From Moniliophthora roreri (taxonomy: Eukaryota; Basidiomycota; Agaricomycetes; Agaricales; Marasmiaceae), in assembly GCA_001466705.2 (NCBI GenBank), contig LATX02000183.1:124001-188000 (forward strand): a stretch of DNA of 64,000 nucleotides, read 5' to 3'. Within the stretch, counting starts at the first letter, position 1; each line of letters starts with the position of its first letter. The notes below the pieces were generated by a model that had not been told where the DNA came from, searched no databases, and was given only the letters and a program-made list of their open reading frames with translations. This document shows positions 45,521 through 56,374 of this stretch, piece after piece. Position numbers and translations under genes: made by a program.

Positions 45521-47513
45521 GGACTACAGCACATGTGATGGACTCGTTCTTACAATCAACACACCAGTACTTGTATTTATAGTAATGTTTCACTCACAAC
45601 ATACATACATGAGGATAGTAGTATATAATAAGTAGCTAACACAACTATGTACTCCAGTCTTGAGCTGGTTTATTCCTGACTAGTAATTGATTCATTCTCA
45701 TCATCCTTACTTTTGTCTGAGTTGAGGGAGTGTTAGCCAGCCAGAACTGGTTGGTTGCTAACAAAAGCTCAAGACTTCTCTTATCCTCTCTCTTGCTCTC
45801 TTTCCATCACACGTTTCATCATCACTAAACCCACCTCAAACCTTTTCTTTTGCAGCATCACCTGAACATTCTATATTCTTGTATCCTTTCCTTGACGAAC
45901 ATATCCCACTGGGTAGATTACAAACATCTTCACTACCCCACTCCATCATTCCCTTTCGTGTTTTCATTATTATAGATCTGAGAAGCAATCCCATTGGTCA
46001 GTAACAGTCCAAATGTGTCAGCTAGTTGTGACCTGAACATTTGAAGAAGACACCAGTTCTCTGAATGAACTTTTGGTCATTCCACTTCATTGTGGGTAAT
46101 TTAGGGGTTGATTCCCCTTCACAGGAAGACTTCAGCTATCTGGGATTCTATTGAATACCAGAGATGTCAGCTGTGCAATTGTGAACAGTACTGGTTTCTC
46201 AGCCTCTGTAATTATGTACATACTTTTACAATACAACCCATGGTGTATGCCTACAGCAATCACTGGTGAAGAACCATGCTAGGATAGGTGGTTGTAGATA
46301 CAAATAAATAAATTGTAAAACCTGATCAGCAAGGCCCTTATGACCTTGCAGAGTTTGAAGAAGTAGTAGTAGATAAAAACCTAAGGAGCAAAGCTTTGGT
46401 TGTGTGCCAGCACCAAGGTACTAAAAGCAACATCCTTTGGTGATCAAATATTGTTGAGAGTACTCCTACTTTGATCTCCAATTGTATCACTTCCTTTCCT
46501 TCCCTTTCGATTAAGTTCAATAGAATCACATTCCCAATATGGATAACCAAGCACCACAAGATCTGACCACTCTCAATCTCCCTGAAGGATATGAAACCCT
46601 TCCTGCACCAAGCCATGAGGACAGGGGATTCTTCAGACTCATTTGGGCATGTTTAAGAACAATTCTAGAATGGTTCTCAATCATTGCTGGAAACACAGGA
46701 AGAACCACAATGGTGATATGCATAACTTTTACCTTTTATTTCGCATGCAAATAGAGAATATTTTGCACTTTTATGGTTGGAAATGACATAAACAAGGGAA
46801 TTGAGGACTAGTGTGAGCCCTGAGCAGCTAGTTAAAGCAAGTAGTAGAGAAGGATACAAAATATTAGCAGAGTAATGGTTGATGGTAGGCCATACAAGGG
46901 TACCCAACTACTGCTAGTATGAAAATAAACAGTGAATCTGAACACAGAGGAGCATCCCGAAACCTGTAGGAAACCACACGACATCACACCTCTCTATTGA
47001 AAGCTTACCAAAGGGAATATTTTCAATTTTAAACAATATTTTCAAACCACACCCGACTTGAAGGAAGAATAAAAGCCTTCAATGATACATCAATGAGAAT
47101 ATTACTGAGAAATGGATATGAAACAGAGAATGACAAATTATCGGCAGGGGATACTCGAGATACCGATATCAAATTAGACAAATGAAATAGACGATTGGTT
47201 ACCGGAAAGGTGCCTGTATCACGGAAAGTGGAAGACAAAGCTGTGTGACGAGAAGATAGCACAGCTAAGCTTACACATACACTTTAGAAGAGAAATGGAA
47301 GCATATTACACGTCCACAGAGCAGATGACAATAGATGGAGAAGGAAGGAACCATGCAGAGTGGCATGGAAGTATAATATTTTCAAATGGAGCCAGAAGAA
47401 GAGCCGTTTGATCAAGGAAATTGCAAACGATTAGTGTCAGGAGACTGCGCAATCATCATAGAAAAAGAATAAAAGAGATTATGGCTATGAAGCCTGACTA
47501 CAGTTGGACACTG
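45521..47513. other. Unassigned, repeat-like; LTR-like hairpin at 45731-45763
   Basis: No family is recognised. TGTTAGCCAGCCAG...GGTTGCTAACA at 45731-45763 is an imperfect hairpin with LTR-like ends, preceded by the purine-rich GAGTTGAGGGAG, so an LTR may start there; its other end was not found. A minus-strand open stretch at 47029-47262 has no recognised relatives. Confidence 0.3.
46539..46754 (+). CDS. Small hypothetical protein (71 aa), possible C-terminal membrane segment
   Basis: ATG in a reasonable context (CAATATGG), no intron. It encodes MDNQAPQDLTTLNLPEGYET, an acidic/aromatic middle and a hydrophobic end (MVICITFTFYFAC) that could span a membrane. I do not recognise it. It lies in otherwise unassigned repeat-like DNA and could be chance or the start of a decayed gene; length alone gives little support. 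Confidence 0.2.
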   Translation: MDNQAPQDLTTLNLPEGYETLPAPSHEDRGFFRLIWACLRTILEWFSIIAGNTGRTTMVICITFTFYFACK

Positions 47514-48388
47514 TGACAGATAAATTACCAAACACAGCTCAGTTTATATAATATTTAGCACCTGACTCAGTTTTATTTGTATGTGTGACAGATATATTAG
47601 ATTATTTATGTTGTAGGGTATATAAGGGGACGTGTTTTGTAGGTGGAAGGCAGGAGAGATACTGCCCACCAATTACCAGAGTGTATGACATTGTTGTTCA
47701 GGTAGAAGAGCTACCGGCAATCAGTATTTTTCAACCACTTCAGGCCCTAGCTTATTTAGTTGTGCAAGAGGCACAGGCTAGTTGAGACCTGAGATTGTAA
47801 CCCAAACCAGAGATATAAATAAAAGCTAGAAAGAGCTTAGTTTTTAACACAAGAGGCGTGTTTTCTGATAAGAAGAATATTGTATCAGTTTACCAAGAGG
47901 GTAACTGACGTGCATCAGTATAGTCTGGTGTTTCGATGTGAATCAGAGAGGGTTTCAGGCTAGCAGTGTCTAGAAGATTTGTCCTCTTGAGAATTGTTGC
48001 AGAACATAGCTAAGAGGGCTATATTCAGGTACAAGAGGTACCTTTGTTCTCACTTAGAAGAAGTTTATTCTTTGGGCAGTTTTCTGGTCGAACATCGATA
48101 CCAGTATTTGCTTTGAAGTGATTAATAAAACTATAAACCCATAAATATTATACAAAACGAACACCAATCTCAATCTGAGAAGTTGTTTTGAAGGCATTCA
48201 TCTCTGAACTACCGAGCGAGACATTGAGAAATTATTCTTGATGTTGCGGTAACAGTGAACCATGCCGAACCAACTTACAAACAAAACTGAAAATCAAGAA
48301 CTTATATATATACCTTTTTCGGAGGTATTTTGGCAACACAGGCCTTGTGTTTTCATAGTAGAGGCATAGATTTTTGAGCATCTTCAGT
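47514..48388 (+). repeat. Retroelement LTR/leader region, copy 1
   Basis: It holds a TATATAAGGGG box near 47620, polyadenylation-like AATAAAAGC near 47819, and a leader ending in the 41-bp segment TAGAGGCATAG...GAGCATCTTCA. From 47907 it is a diverged copy of 48788-49266. LTR ends could not be fixed. Following DNA (48389-48786) shows only short direct repeats (GTGAGCATAATCAGGA at about 48423 and 48568) and no gene. Confidence 0.5.
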
Positions 48389-48787
48389 GGGACAGACTGT
48401 GTTTCAAATGAGTTTGAAAGCTGGTGAGCATAATCAGGATGAGAATGTGAGTATATATACCAGATGAGGGGCAAGGTTCTCATGTGAGAGATGTATTATT
48501 CAGTAGATAGATATTCAACACAGCAAAGGAGTGTGGCAATCCACAGTGTGAGTTGTTTGGTCAGTGAGTGAGCATAATCAGGAAGAGAGGGGAGTGAATT
48601 TTTACCTTGAGAGACAACAAGATAGTTGACTACTAGACCTTGGACATGTCAAGGTACCAAGAAAATATGAAAAACTGACAAGAAAACCACAAGGAAGGGA
48701 AAAGAATGACAACAACAACAACAGTGACAACAACAATGATGGGGACTCAGAGACATTGATGGCAAACACAAGGGAAGACCCCATCAN

Positions 48788-49265
48788 GACGTGCATCAGT
48801 ATAGTCTGGTGTTTCGATGTGAATCAGAGAGGGTTTCAGGCTAGCAGTGTCTAGAAGATTTGTCCTCTTGAGAATCATTGCAGAACATAGCTAAGAGGGC
48901 TATATTCAGGTACAAGAGGTACCTTTGTTCTCACTTAGAAGAAGTTTATTCTTTGGGCAGTTTTCTGGTCGAACATCGATACCAGTATTTGCTTTGAAGT
49001 GATTAATAAAACTATAAACCCATAAATATTATACAAAACGAACACCAATCTCAATCTGAGAAGTTGTTTTGAAGGCATTCATCTCTGAACTACCGAGCAA
49101 GACATTGAGAAATTATTCTTGACATTGCAGTAACAGTGAACCATGCTGAACCAACTCGCAAACAAAACTGAGAATCAAGAACTTATATATACCTTTTTCA
49201 GGGGTATTTTTGCACCACAGGCCTCGTGTTTTCATAGTAGAGGCATAGGTTTTTGAGCATCTTCA
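48788..49265 (+). repeat. Leader of the family-C element, copy 2
   Basis: It starts after the N at 48787 at the position equal to 47907 and differs from copy 1 by scattered changes (for example AGAATCATTGCAG against AGAATTGTTGCAG). It runs directly into the gag ATG at 49266. Confidence 0.65.
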
Positions 49266-50541
49266 ATGGCAACAGAGCAGATTGCCCAAGCCGCTGCTCA
49301 TTACAAGAACAAAGAACCCAAAGTTGATGTCAAAGCCCCAGAAAAATATCATGGAGAACCAGAAAAGGCAGATGCTTTTATTAATTCACCAGTGCTGTAC
49401 TTCCTGAGACAAAGAATCAAAAATGATGGAAACATGATCATCATAGCGCTCAGCCTAATCACAGGAGGAGCAAACAATATAGCAGGAAACTGGGCTGACC
49501 TCCAACAAAAGTTAATTGTTGAAGGAAATGACAATTGGATTGACACATGGAAAGAGTTTCAGGATAACTTCATCACCTATTTCAAGTATTTGTCAACTAA
49601 AGACAGATTACAAGTGAAATTGGTAAAACTGAAACAAGGAAAGATGACTGCCAATGAATATATCACTCAATTCAAAGGATATATAAACAGAAGCAAATTT
49701 GATGATGAAGCTCTCCTGTTCTGGTTCAAAAATAGGTTAAACGATGGATTACAAAGTTCAGTCTGGAGCCTTAGACCCATGCCTACAACACTCCATGAAT
49801 GGATGAAAGAAGCATCCAATCAAGACCAAACCTGGTGGATGAACATCTCCATGGATTTCATCAGGCCACTCTCTAAGTCAAAAGGCTTTGATATAGTTAT
49901 AGTAGTTGTCGATAGACTAACCAAAAAAGTCTATTTTATTCCGACTACTCAACAAATCACATCAGAAGGCACAGCACATCTATATATAGATAATGTCTTT
50001 AAGAAACATGGATTACCCCAGAAGATCATTTGCAATAGAGGCACACAATTCAATTCAAAGTTTATGAAAGCCCTCTTCCAAATACTCAGAGTCACAGCCA
50101 ATATGTCCACAGCTTATCATCCCCAAACTGATGGACAAACAGAACAAATGAACCAAGAGCTCAAAAAATATTTATGAACCTATATCAATTACCAACAAAG
50201 TGACTGGGCCAATTGGTTTTCTATCACCAATTCATCTACAATGATAAGATTCATTTGAGTACAGGACAAACTCCATTCTTTCTAAATAATGGGCAACATC
50301 CATGGAAAGGGATTGAACCAAGGAGAACTTCATGAAATCCTTGAGCTGACAATTTTGGGAAAATAATGGATCATATCAGAGAAGAAGCATCCTCAGCCTT
50401 AAAATGAGCTGCCAATTCAATGAAAGAATTCTATAATCGAAATAAATCCCACACTCAAGAATATCAAATAGGAGATAAAGTCTATGTAGAAGCTATCAAT
50501 ATCAAAAGTAAAAGATTTGCTAGCAAACTAGATGATAAATG
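49266..50541 (+). pseudogene. Family-C gag fused in frame to integrase by internal deletion
   Basis: One open frame of 303 codons (49266-50177) begins with a Ty3 gag (VDVKAPEKYHGEPEKADAFI, NWIDTWKEFQDNFITYFKYL, LHEWMKEASNQDQTW). At about residue 192 it switches to the integrase core (WMNISMDFIRPLSKSKGFD, STAYHPQTDGQTEQMNQEL). Protease, RT, RNase H and the integrase zinc finger are missing. The second catalytic Asp is Asn (CNRGTQF). Beyond the TGA at 50175 the rest of integrase is readable with further stops to about 50541 (EFYNRNKSHTQEYQIGDKVY), where unrelated sequence starts. Confidence 0.8.
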
Positions 50542-50544
50542 CTC

Positions 50545-51671
50545 TATGCTCTCTGGCACTTGAGCCACAAAGCTGCATCGGATCTTCGATGATCAGCACG
50601 CCTTGCAAGTGCCAATCAGCTGAGTCTGCTCGTCCTGCATCTTGATCTGCCTCTCGCATGCCACTGGATTCTTCTTCTGCTGCTGGCAGTTGTCGCACTC
50701 TAAGTGAAGTCAGCTTCATCCAAAAGGAACTTGTACAACGTACCTTGACCATCCTCCACTGTTACCCAAACTCCCTCCTCACTCGGACCTGGCTCTATCC
50801 TTGTCTGCTTACAGCTCTCGGAAGGAGACTCAGCTGAGGCTCTTGCATGCTTCCAAGAAGCACCTAGGGAAGGTACTTCAATACTGTCAAATTGAAGCTT
50901 GGTGGCTCTCTTACCCTTCTTCCCTTTGACCGACTGCTTCACACGAGGCATCTCATACATTCCATCATTGTCTCCACCTGCCACCAGTGTCATTTTCCTC
51001 ATGCAAGCACACTCTTCTCGTTCCCGATTCAGCCTGTCCACCTGTTCCTTCTCTGCTCTCTCTTTTTCAGCATGCTCCACCCACTCCCTCTCTTCCTTCT
51101 CCTCCTTCTCAACTTTGTGAACCGCCTCCAGCCATGCTGAGATTTGACTGTTCTCGATCTCCTCGTATGCAACCCACCACTGCTTCCAATCAGTGAGCTG
51201 CTCCTCCTGGGCTTCCACTGCGGTCAGCCACTCCTCCTCAATTTGGCTCTGTGCAGCGTTCGCCACCCTCATACGAGCTGAGTGGAGAGTGGCACTTTCA
51301 CCAGGTTTGCAGACAGGAAGAGGGGAGTATTCAGGTTCAGGGACCTCAGCTGGGAATTTGACTGTTGGCATATCCAGTGACATTGCCCTGAGGACCTCGG
51401 GATTGTTCCAAATGCGAGTCAGCTGAGGGTATGTGTGGCCACCAAGGTCAGGAATGTCAGAAGCGGGGTACTCCTCTGCGGTCTTGTAGCTGTTAGTGCT
51501 GATTTGAGTACTTGAAGAGGCTTCAGCTGACATTGCGTGGTTGGACTTCATGGGGGGGATTGCGATAGAGTCAAGGTCCTTTTGGGCTTCCCTTTTATAT
51601 GTTTCCCTTTTCTGCAGCCATGTGATACTTCCTTCCATCATCTTCTGCACCATTCTTCTCCATTGTTCCAC
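50545..51671 (-). pseudogene. Element-associated ORF on the strand opposite to the LTR: Glu/Lys-rich protein with C-terminal Cys cluster
   Basis: A 323-codon open frame (51671-50700; opens at a GTG after a TAA, so the true N-terminus may be lost) encodes a Trp/Glu-rich coiled-coil region (EEEWLTAVEAQEEQLTDWKQ, VEKEEKEEREWVEHAEKER) and a basic patch (KQSVKGKKGKRATK). Directly after its stop, in another frame, comes a Cys cluster (ECDNCQQQ...PVAC, then GTCKAC*SSKIRC with TGA at an expected Arg). Agaricomycete genomes have many such element-linked proteins with Cys clusters. It lies just upstream of the polypurine tract and LTR at 51725 but on the opposite strand. A DNA-binding role is inference. 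Confidence 0.5.
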
Positions 51672-51724
51672 TTATTTCCTTTTCTATAATGTTCCTCCAG
51701 GGTCAGAACCTAAGGGGGGGATAC

Positions 51725-52167
51725 TGTTATGCTCGTACGACTCAGCTCGGCCATGACCCATACGAAACATGCTTACATGTCTCCTTCATTATAACCTACA
51801 TGTTCCATTAATCTCTGCCATTGTACATCTTACAACACGTTTTCTTGTAGTGACATCTTGGTCATTGTCCTCATGGACTACATACGTTCTCCATGTTGTA
51901 TTCTCTCCCAGTAGATATAAACTGCTGTATTCTACTGTTATACCCCAAGTGGAAAATTAACATTGTTCTACACCCTTCTCTTCTCTCCTCTACTTTGCTC
52001 TTGATCTCACTCGTGTGGAGACCCTTCATCTCAGCCAAGCTCTGTAGTTCAGTAGTGCTGTTGCCGATAGCCTCAGCAAACCCACCTCCTTTGTATGGTG
52101 ATCCTCATATGGCACTCTCCTTGCTGTTCGGCCATACTCGTCCCTGCCTCCCCGCATAGTCCTAACA
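51725..52167 (+). repeat. LTR of another retroelement family (443 bp)
   Basis: It runs TGTTATGCTCGTACGACTC... to ...CATAGTCCTAACA and is preceded by a purine run (CCTAAGGGGGGGATAC), so it is the 3' LTR of a plus-strand element whose body is otherwise lost. It differs from family G. No second LTR of this type is in the window. Confidence 0.7.
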
Positions 52168-52250
52168 GGTGGTTATAACCAGTTCCAGCAGTTATAACCC
52201 ACCAAAACCAGTCATAACCTAGTTATAACTGAGTTATAACCTTTTGCAGT
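52168..52250. repeat. GTTATAAC-rich palindromic repeat fragment
   Basis: It contains five or so copies of the palindrome GTTATAAC or close variants (GGTTATAACCAG, CAGTTATAACCC, AGTTATAACTGAG). The same words form the ends of the MITE at 52523, so this may be a fragment of a related element. 52251-52488 has no recognised feature. Confidence 0.45.
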
Positions 52251-52488
52251 TTTGTGCAATGTCAATCTCAATCTCATTCATGAGTTTATGGATTTTTGTA
52301 CATTTGTCTGCCCCCAGGGAAATTTGAGTAGCTGAGCATTAGGAGCACCATCTCAAGCCACTTGAGAGGAGATAAGAACAGGAATACATTAAGAGACAAG
52401 TGACAGAAACTGGCAATAGAACACAACAAAATGTGCCAAAGCAGCAGTCACAACTGGTCACAGTTTATTTGTGCACTTTCTATGAGCT

Positions 52489-52725
52489 ACGAGCTACAGC
52501 ATAGCTCTGAACTTTGAAGGTACAGTCTAACTCTTATAACCCATAGCAGTCAGTTCATGCTCAAAACCATAGGTTATTGAAGGTTATGGGATTTTCCCTG
52601 CCAAACCAGATGGAATTTTGGCAAAAAAATCTATAGGTTATAAGAGGTGGTTATGGGTTTATAGGGTATGGGTTAAGAGAAGTTATACTGTACGAGCTAC
52701 AGCATAGCTCCGAACTTTGAAGGTA
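52489..52725. repeat. 34-bp direct repeats flanking a MITE
   Basis: ACGAGCTACAGCATAGCTC and the following CTTTGAAGGTA occur at 52489-52522 and 52692-52725 with a single difference (T/C). The MITE sits exactly between them. A tandem duplication at the insertion site, or two nested insertion events, would explain it. Confidence 0.75.
52523..52690. mobile_element. Tc1/mariner-like MITE (168 bp), TA duplication
   Basis: The left end is CAGTCTAACTCTTATAACCC and the right end, read inward, CAGTATAACTTCTCTTAACCC. TA lies on both sides (52521-52522 and 52691-52692). Variants of TATAACCCATA recur inside. It is non-coding and lies 210 bp upstream of the TCA17 start codon, so it may form part of that gene's upstream region. 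Confidence 0.7.
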
Positions 52726-52900
52726 TACTTGATGGTTCTATGATGCTTTGGCGTGTTCCGTTGTCTGAAAATATTTCTTGAAGAGTCCCTGGGGTCCTAC
52801 TTACTTATAAGGCATCTCCGATGGTCGGAAACGTCGCGGGATGGGCAGTCCCATACCGTCATACGCATCCCTTTCCCACGAGTAATTCGTGGGTTTCACC

Positions 52901-53508
52901 ATGGCTCCCAATCTTCGTCTCAACGCCGTCGCGTTCATCTCTCCGCAAAATGAGCCCATACTTATCCGTACGTTCTCCAAGCAAGATGAAACCGCGATAA
53001 AATACCATTATATCGCTCATACAAGTCTCGATGTCATTGAAGAGCGAGGTACGATGCAAACTTCACGTCGTTCAGCTTTTTCTTCTAAGCCGAACTACTA
53101 GTTGCTGCGAATGCAAAATCCTCGGAGTGTTACTTGGGTCTCCTCTACGCCATGGAAGATGCTGCTGTTTACGGATACATTACTCCGCTCAAGGTCAAGA
53201 TAATTATTGCCCTTGCACTCTCAGATACGGTGGTTAGAGACCTGGAGATCAACATGGTGTGACCTCTTCACTCTGCAACCTTCCTTCACTGATATCTTCT
53301 TGACAACATTTAGATCTTCAAAGCACTTCATATGGCATACTATTCAGCTATCGGCAATCCTTTCATAACACTACAAGCATCCGCAGACACTTTTCACGAT
53401 AGTTCACGATCCCATATCTTACTTGCCGGAAGCCCGAAATGGAAGAAGTTTAGAAGAAGCGTCGATGATATCAGCAGAGTTCTCGGGAACTCGCCGCCAA
53501 TACAATGA
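52901..53508 (+). CDS. TCA17: TRAPP complex subunit 2-like protein (Tca17/TRAPPC2L)
   Basis: Three exons, 52901-53048, 53102-53256 and 53314-53508, give 165 residues. The longin fold signature is clear: NAVAFISPQNEPILIRTF, then IKYHYIAHTSLDVIEE, YLGLLYAMEDAAVYGYITPL, IIALALSDTVVRDLEINM and IFKALHMAYYSAIGNPF, in the order of human TRAPPC2L. Length fits fungal orthologues (about 150-165). Family knowledge: it joins TRAPP complexes, helping assembly of the TRAPPII form that activates Rab GTPases at the Golgi. Start: ATG 52901 matches the family N-terminus; no upstream ATG in frame. The tail after residue 125 is longer and less conserved. Convergent with SUP35. Confidence 0.9.
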
Positions 53509-53982
53509 TGAAATAGGTTCAATCTTACACTGACTATGGCATTGGCTATTCACCGTGGTCTGTGGAAAGTTGACTCTCTCGTGAGAGCAGTTCAAGAACC
53601 TAGAGTATCGTGCTCTCTAATGACTCTGATGTTTCTAGCTCACTGCATCTGAGACAGATACGGAGCAGACATTTTGATTCGTCCTGATATTCGCGGTCTC
53701 CTGCCCCCCACGATTGGTGTACGGTACTGCAGTAAATTCAATGTGTTTGATAGCTCCAGACTACAAATCGAAGGAGTCCAATGTTGTATACACTCGCAGA
53801 TTTTGTTAATACGGCCTTTAATTCTCTGCCCCATGTGGGAAGCATATTCGTTGCATCAAAGTATGTATTATAATACGTTGGTCAACGATACAGCAAGACG
53901 GTAGTCGTGAAGATATTCTAGTAGAGCGTACAGATTGGATCAGTCGAGAATACACATAAGTTGTTACTTTTAAGCCTAACGC
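53509..53982. other. Intergenic region between convergent TCA17 and SUP35
   Basis: There are short open stretches on both strands (for example 53674-53904 plus, 53640-53834 minus) with no recognised relatives. Base composition is like the genes, not the repeats, so a decayed gene fragment is possible. It should also hold both genes' polyadenylation sites. Confidence 0.4.
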
Positions 53983-56085
53983 TTAGTTTCCAACAGACAC
54001 AGCAGCCACGCCCTCCGCAACCTCTTCGATAGCTGCGTTATGATCGATGAGCTTCGTGATCTGGAAGGCAAAATCAGTGACAGGTTTCAGGGAAGTAGTT
54101 CGAAGGAGTCGCACCTTGCCGATGGCTATCGTCCGGCCTTCATCTCGAAGGGTGAAGCGTCCAAGTTGAGGGTAATCTGTGAATCGCTCGACACAAATAG
54201 GAGCGGCTGCTTCAATGAGTGCGACAACCTTCTGGCCTAGGTGGATTATGAGTATTAAAATTACCCACATCTTTCAGTCACATACCCCTCTTCGCAAATT
54301 GAGGAGGCTTCTTTGACTTGCGGCCAGTGGCTTTGTCAAAGTAATGTAGTAAAGCCTGTTTCCGCGTCAGTTATATTATCCATGCAGACGATTTCTTTAC
54401 TCACAGGTAGGGTGACTTCTTCTGCTAGAGTATGACAATGCATGACTGCAGAATATCCGGCGCAAATGATGTTCTTGTGTTCAAGAATAGCAAGCTGGGC
54501 CTCGAACTGTCGAACAGCATGGATAGGTTTCAAAAGGCTGGTGAGCACGAAACCGGGGCTGATATCCTCGTCGTCCACCCCTCGAAGGCGAAGACGGACA
54601 TTGTCACCACAGACAGCGTATTCTAGCTCGTCGTCCATCTCCGAGTATAATGCTGTCACCTCAACGACGTCCTTGTTAGGCATGAGGAGGAGCTCGTCGC
54701 CTTTACGAATGTGACCGGATTCTATTTTCCCGACCACGATGGTACCCATGTCTTTGTACTTCTCCGATACGGGCATCATCAAAGGAGCGTTGATCTTTCG
54801 GTCGACCATTGGCATCTTATTTAACAGTTGCAGGAAAGAAGGACCGCTATAAAATGTGGATCTACAACCGAGAAGACCATGTTCGAAAGCACGGCTTACC
54901 TATACCACGAGCATACTTTCGGGTCAAGTGGATCCTTCAGATTCGCTCCAGTATACGCAGACACCGGGATCCATGTGACATCTGTCTTGGGATTGAAACC
55001 AGCAGCCTTCACGAATGGTGTGAGCTTGTCCCTAATTTCGTCGTAACGGGCCTTATCCCAGTTGACGGTTATATCATCCATCTTGTTGATAGCGATGATG
55101 ACTCTGGAGACGCCAGCGGTCTTGACCAACATGACGTGCTCACGAGTCTGGCCTCCGCGCTCGAAGCCAGTTTCGAATTCGCCCTTTCGGGCAGAAATGA
55201 CGAGGATAGCGATATCCGCTTGCGCAGCACCAGAAATCATTGATGGGACGTAGGTCTTGTGTCCGGGTGCATCGAGAATAGTGAAACGGCGAGCATCTGT
55301 TTCGAAATATGCCCGACCGACTTCGACGGTCTTTCCCTTCAATCGCTCTTGCGGTGTAGAGTCAAGAGCCCAACTCAGATACCATGATTCTCGACCAGCT
55401 TCTTTCGCTTCTCGTTCGTACTTCTCCATCGTTCGCTTGTCGACCATTCCGGTAAGGAACAACAGATTTCCCCCCATAGTACTTTTGCCTGCATCGACAT
55501 GACCAATGAAAACAATGTTGAGATGTTCTTTGACTGGAGAAGCAGAGATTCATTAGACATGGACTAATCGAAAAGACTGGCGTTCTAATACGCACTGTTT
55601 CCATAAAGGTCTTCTAGGACAGCTTTATCCGCGGCAGCCTGGACTTCCTGTGCAACAGCTGTAGTATCTGTCTTGCTCTTTTCGAGCGTAAATGTTTTTG
55701 ATGCAGGTGCCGGGGAGTCCTTCCCTTTCGTAACAGACGCTGACGCTAATGGTGCTGGAGCTTTTGCTGAAGCAGCGGCAGCTGGCTGGGAGGATGGAGC
55801 AGATTGAGAAGGTGCTGCTGGCGTTTTCGATCCACCGATATTCAGAGAGATAGTAGGGGCAGGTTTCGGTGCTTGAGTCTGCTCTTGACGTTGAAAAGGT
55901 GCAACGGGAGGTTTGGAGCCACCGATGTTTAATGATATCGTTGGAGGTGGACGCGGAGCCTCTGTCGGCTCTGGACGCTCAATTGGCGCAGGAGGCGGGT
56001 TTTGCTGAGGATTCTGGGGATGTGGAGGAAGAGCAAAGCTCTTCCCTGGCACGAACTCGAATGCGCCTGCGTTGAGTTTGCTCAT
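53983..56085 (-). CDS. SUP35: Translation termination factor eRF3 (Sup35), GTPase
   Basis: Six exons (56085-55596, 55533-54900, 54846-54405, 54355-54286, 54236-54115, 54060-53983) give 611 residues. Residues 4-17 (LNAGAFEFVPGKSF) form a PAM2-like motif that binds poly(A)-binding protein in relatives. A Pro/Ala-rich N-terminal region of about 165 residues holds a repeated PTISLNIGGSK (48-58, 77-87). The GTPase follows: G1 GHVDAGKST (174-182), DAPGHK (251-256), NKMD (313-316), then domains 2 and 3 (YAVCGDNVRLRLRG, ICAGYSAVMHCHT, FTDYPQLGRFTLRDEGRTI). It pairs with eRF1 and releases the finished peptide at stop codons. It lacks the Gln/Asn-rich prion domain of budding yeast. It shares a 289-bp promoter region with SLA1. 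Confidence 0.96.
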
Positions 56086-56374
56086 GGTGGACGGGAGATC
56101 GATGGTAAGAAGGAAAAAGGTTGGATTGATTGAAAATTTGACTCTCGTTCGGAGTCTGCCATATGTATAACCCCAGGCGGTCCCGAACACTGAATGCCTT
56201 GGACTCGATGGGGCTCTACTGGACTTGCCTCTGCTGCTAGGTTGGAGCTCTGAAAATTGTAGATTATCATTGAGAAGTTCATACATCCCACTAGATTCTG
56301 TCGTACCATGGATGTGATAACCCTTAGGCCGAGTGATACGTCAACCAAATTAGGCTTTCCTCTAGACCAAGACC
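56086..56374. promoter_or_regulatory. Shared divergent promoter of SUP35 and SLA1
   Basis: 289 bp separate the two start codons, so both 5' regions must lie here. No TATA box is obvious; pyrimidine-rich stretches precede each start. Confidence 0.6.

Larger units (their letters stand above)
3716..48787. other. Eleven single-N contig joins
   Basis: Single N at 3716, 9088, 10890, 11300, 11763, 19562, 21678, 25304, 25872, 44633 and 48787. Most lie inside repeats; those at 44633, 25304/25872 and 9088/10890 are bordered by duplicated or inverted sequence. None falls in the gene block after 52.2 kb, which can be trusted more. Confidence 0.95.

Noticed and set aside
45731..45763. LTR-like hairpin as a complete mobile element
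   Set aside because: It is only 33 bp with no second end, target duplication or coding partner found. Noted inside the unassigned region.
1..52167. CRISPR array
   Set aside because: Repeats here are long, dispersed or inverted. There are no short regularly spaced repeats with unique spacers, and the sequence is eukaryotic.
53640..53904. Overlapping open stretches on both strands as a small gene between TCA17 and SUP35
   Set aside because: No recognisable family, no convincing splice structure, and it lies in a short convergent intergenic region.
55300..55477. The GTPase at 53983-56085 as EF-1alpha or Hbs1
   Set aside because: The N-terminal PAM2-like motif, the Pro/Ala-rich extension and the blocks YAVCGDNVRLRLRG and ICAGYSAVMHCHT are those of eRF3.
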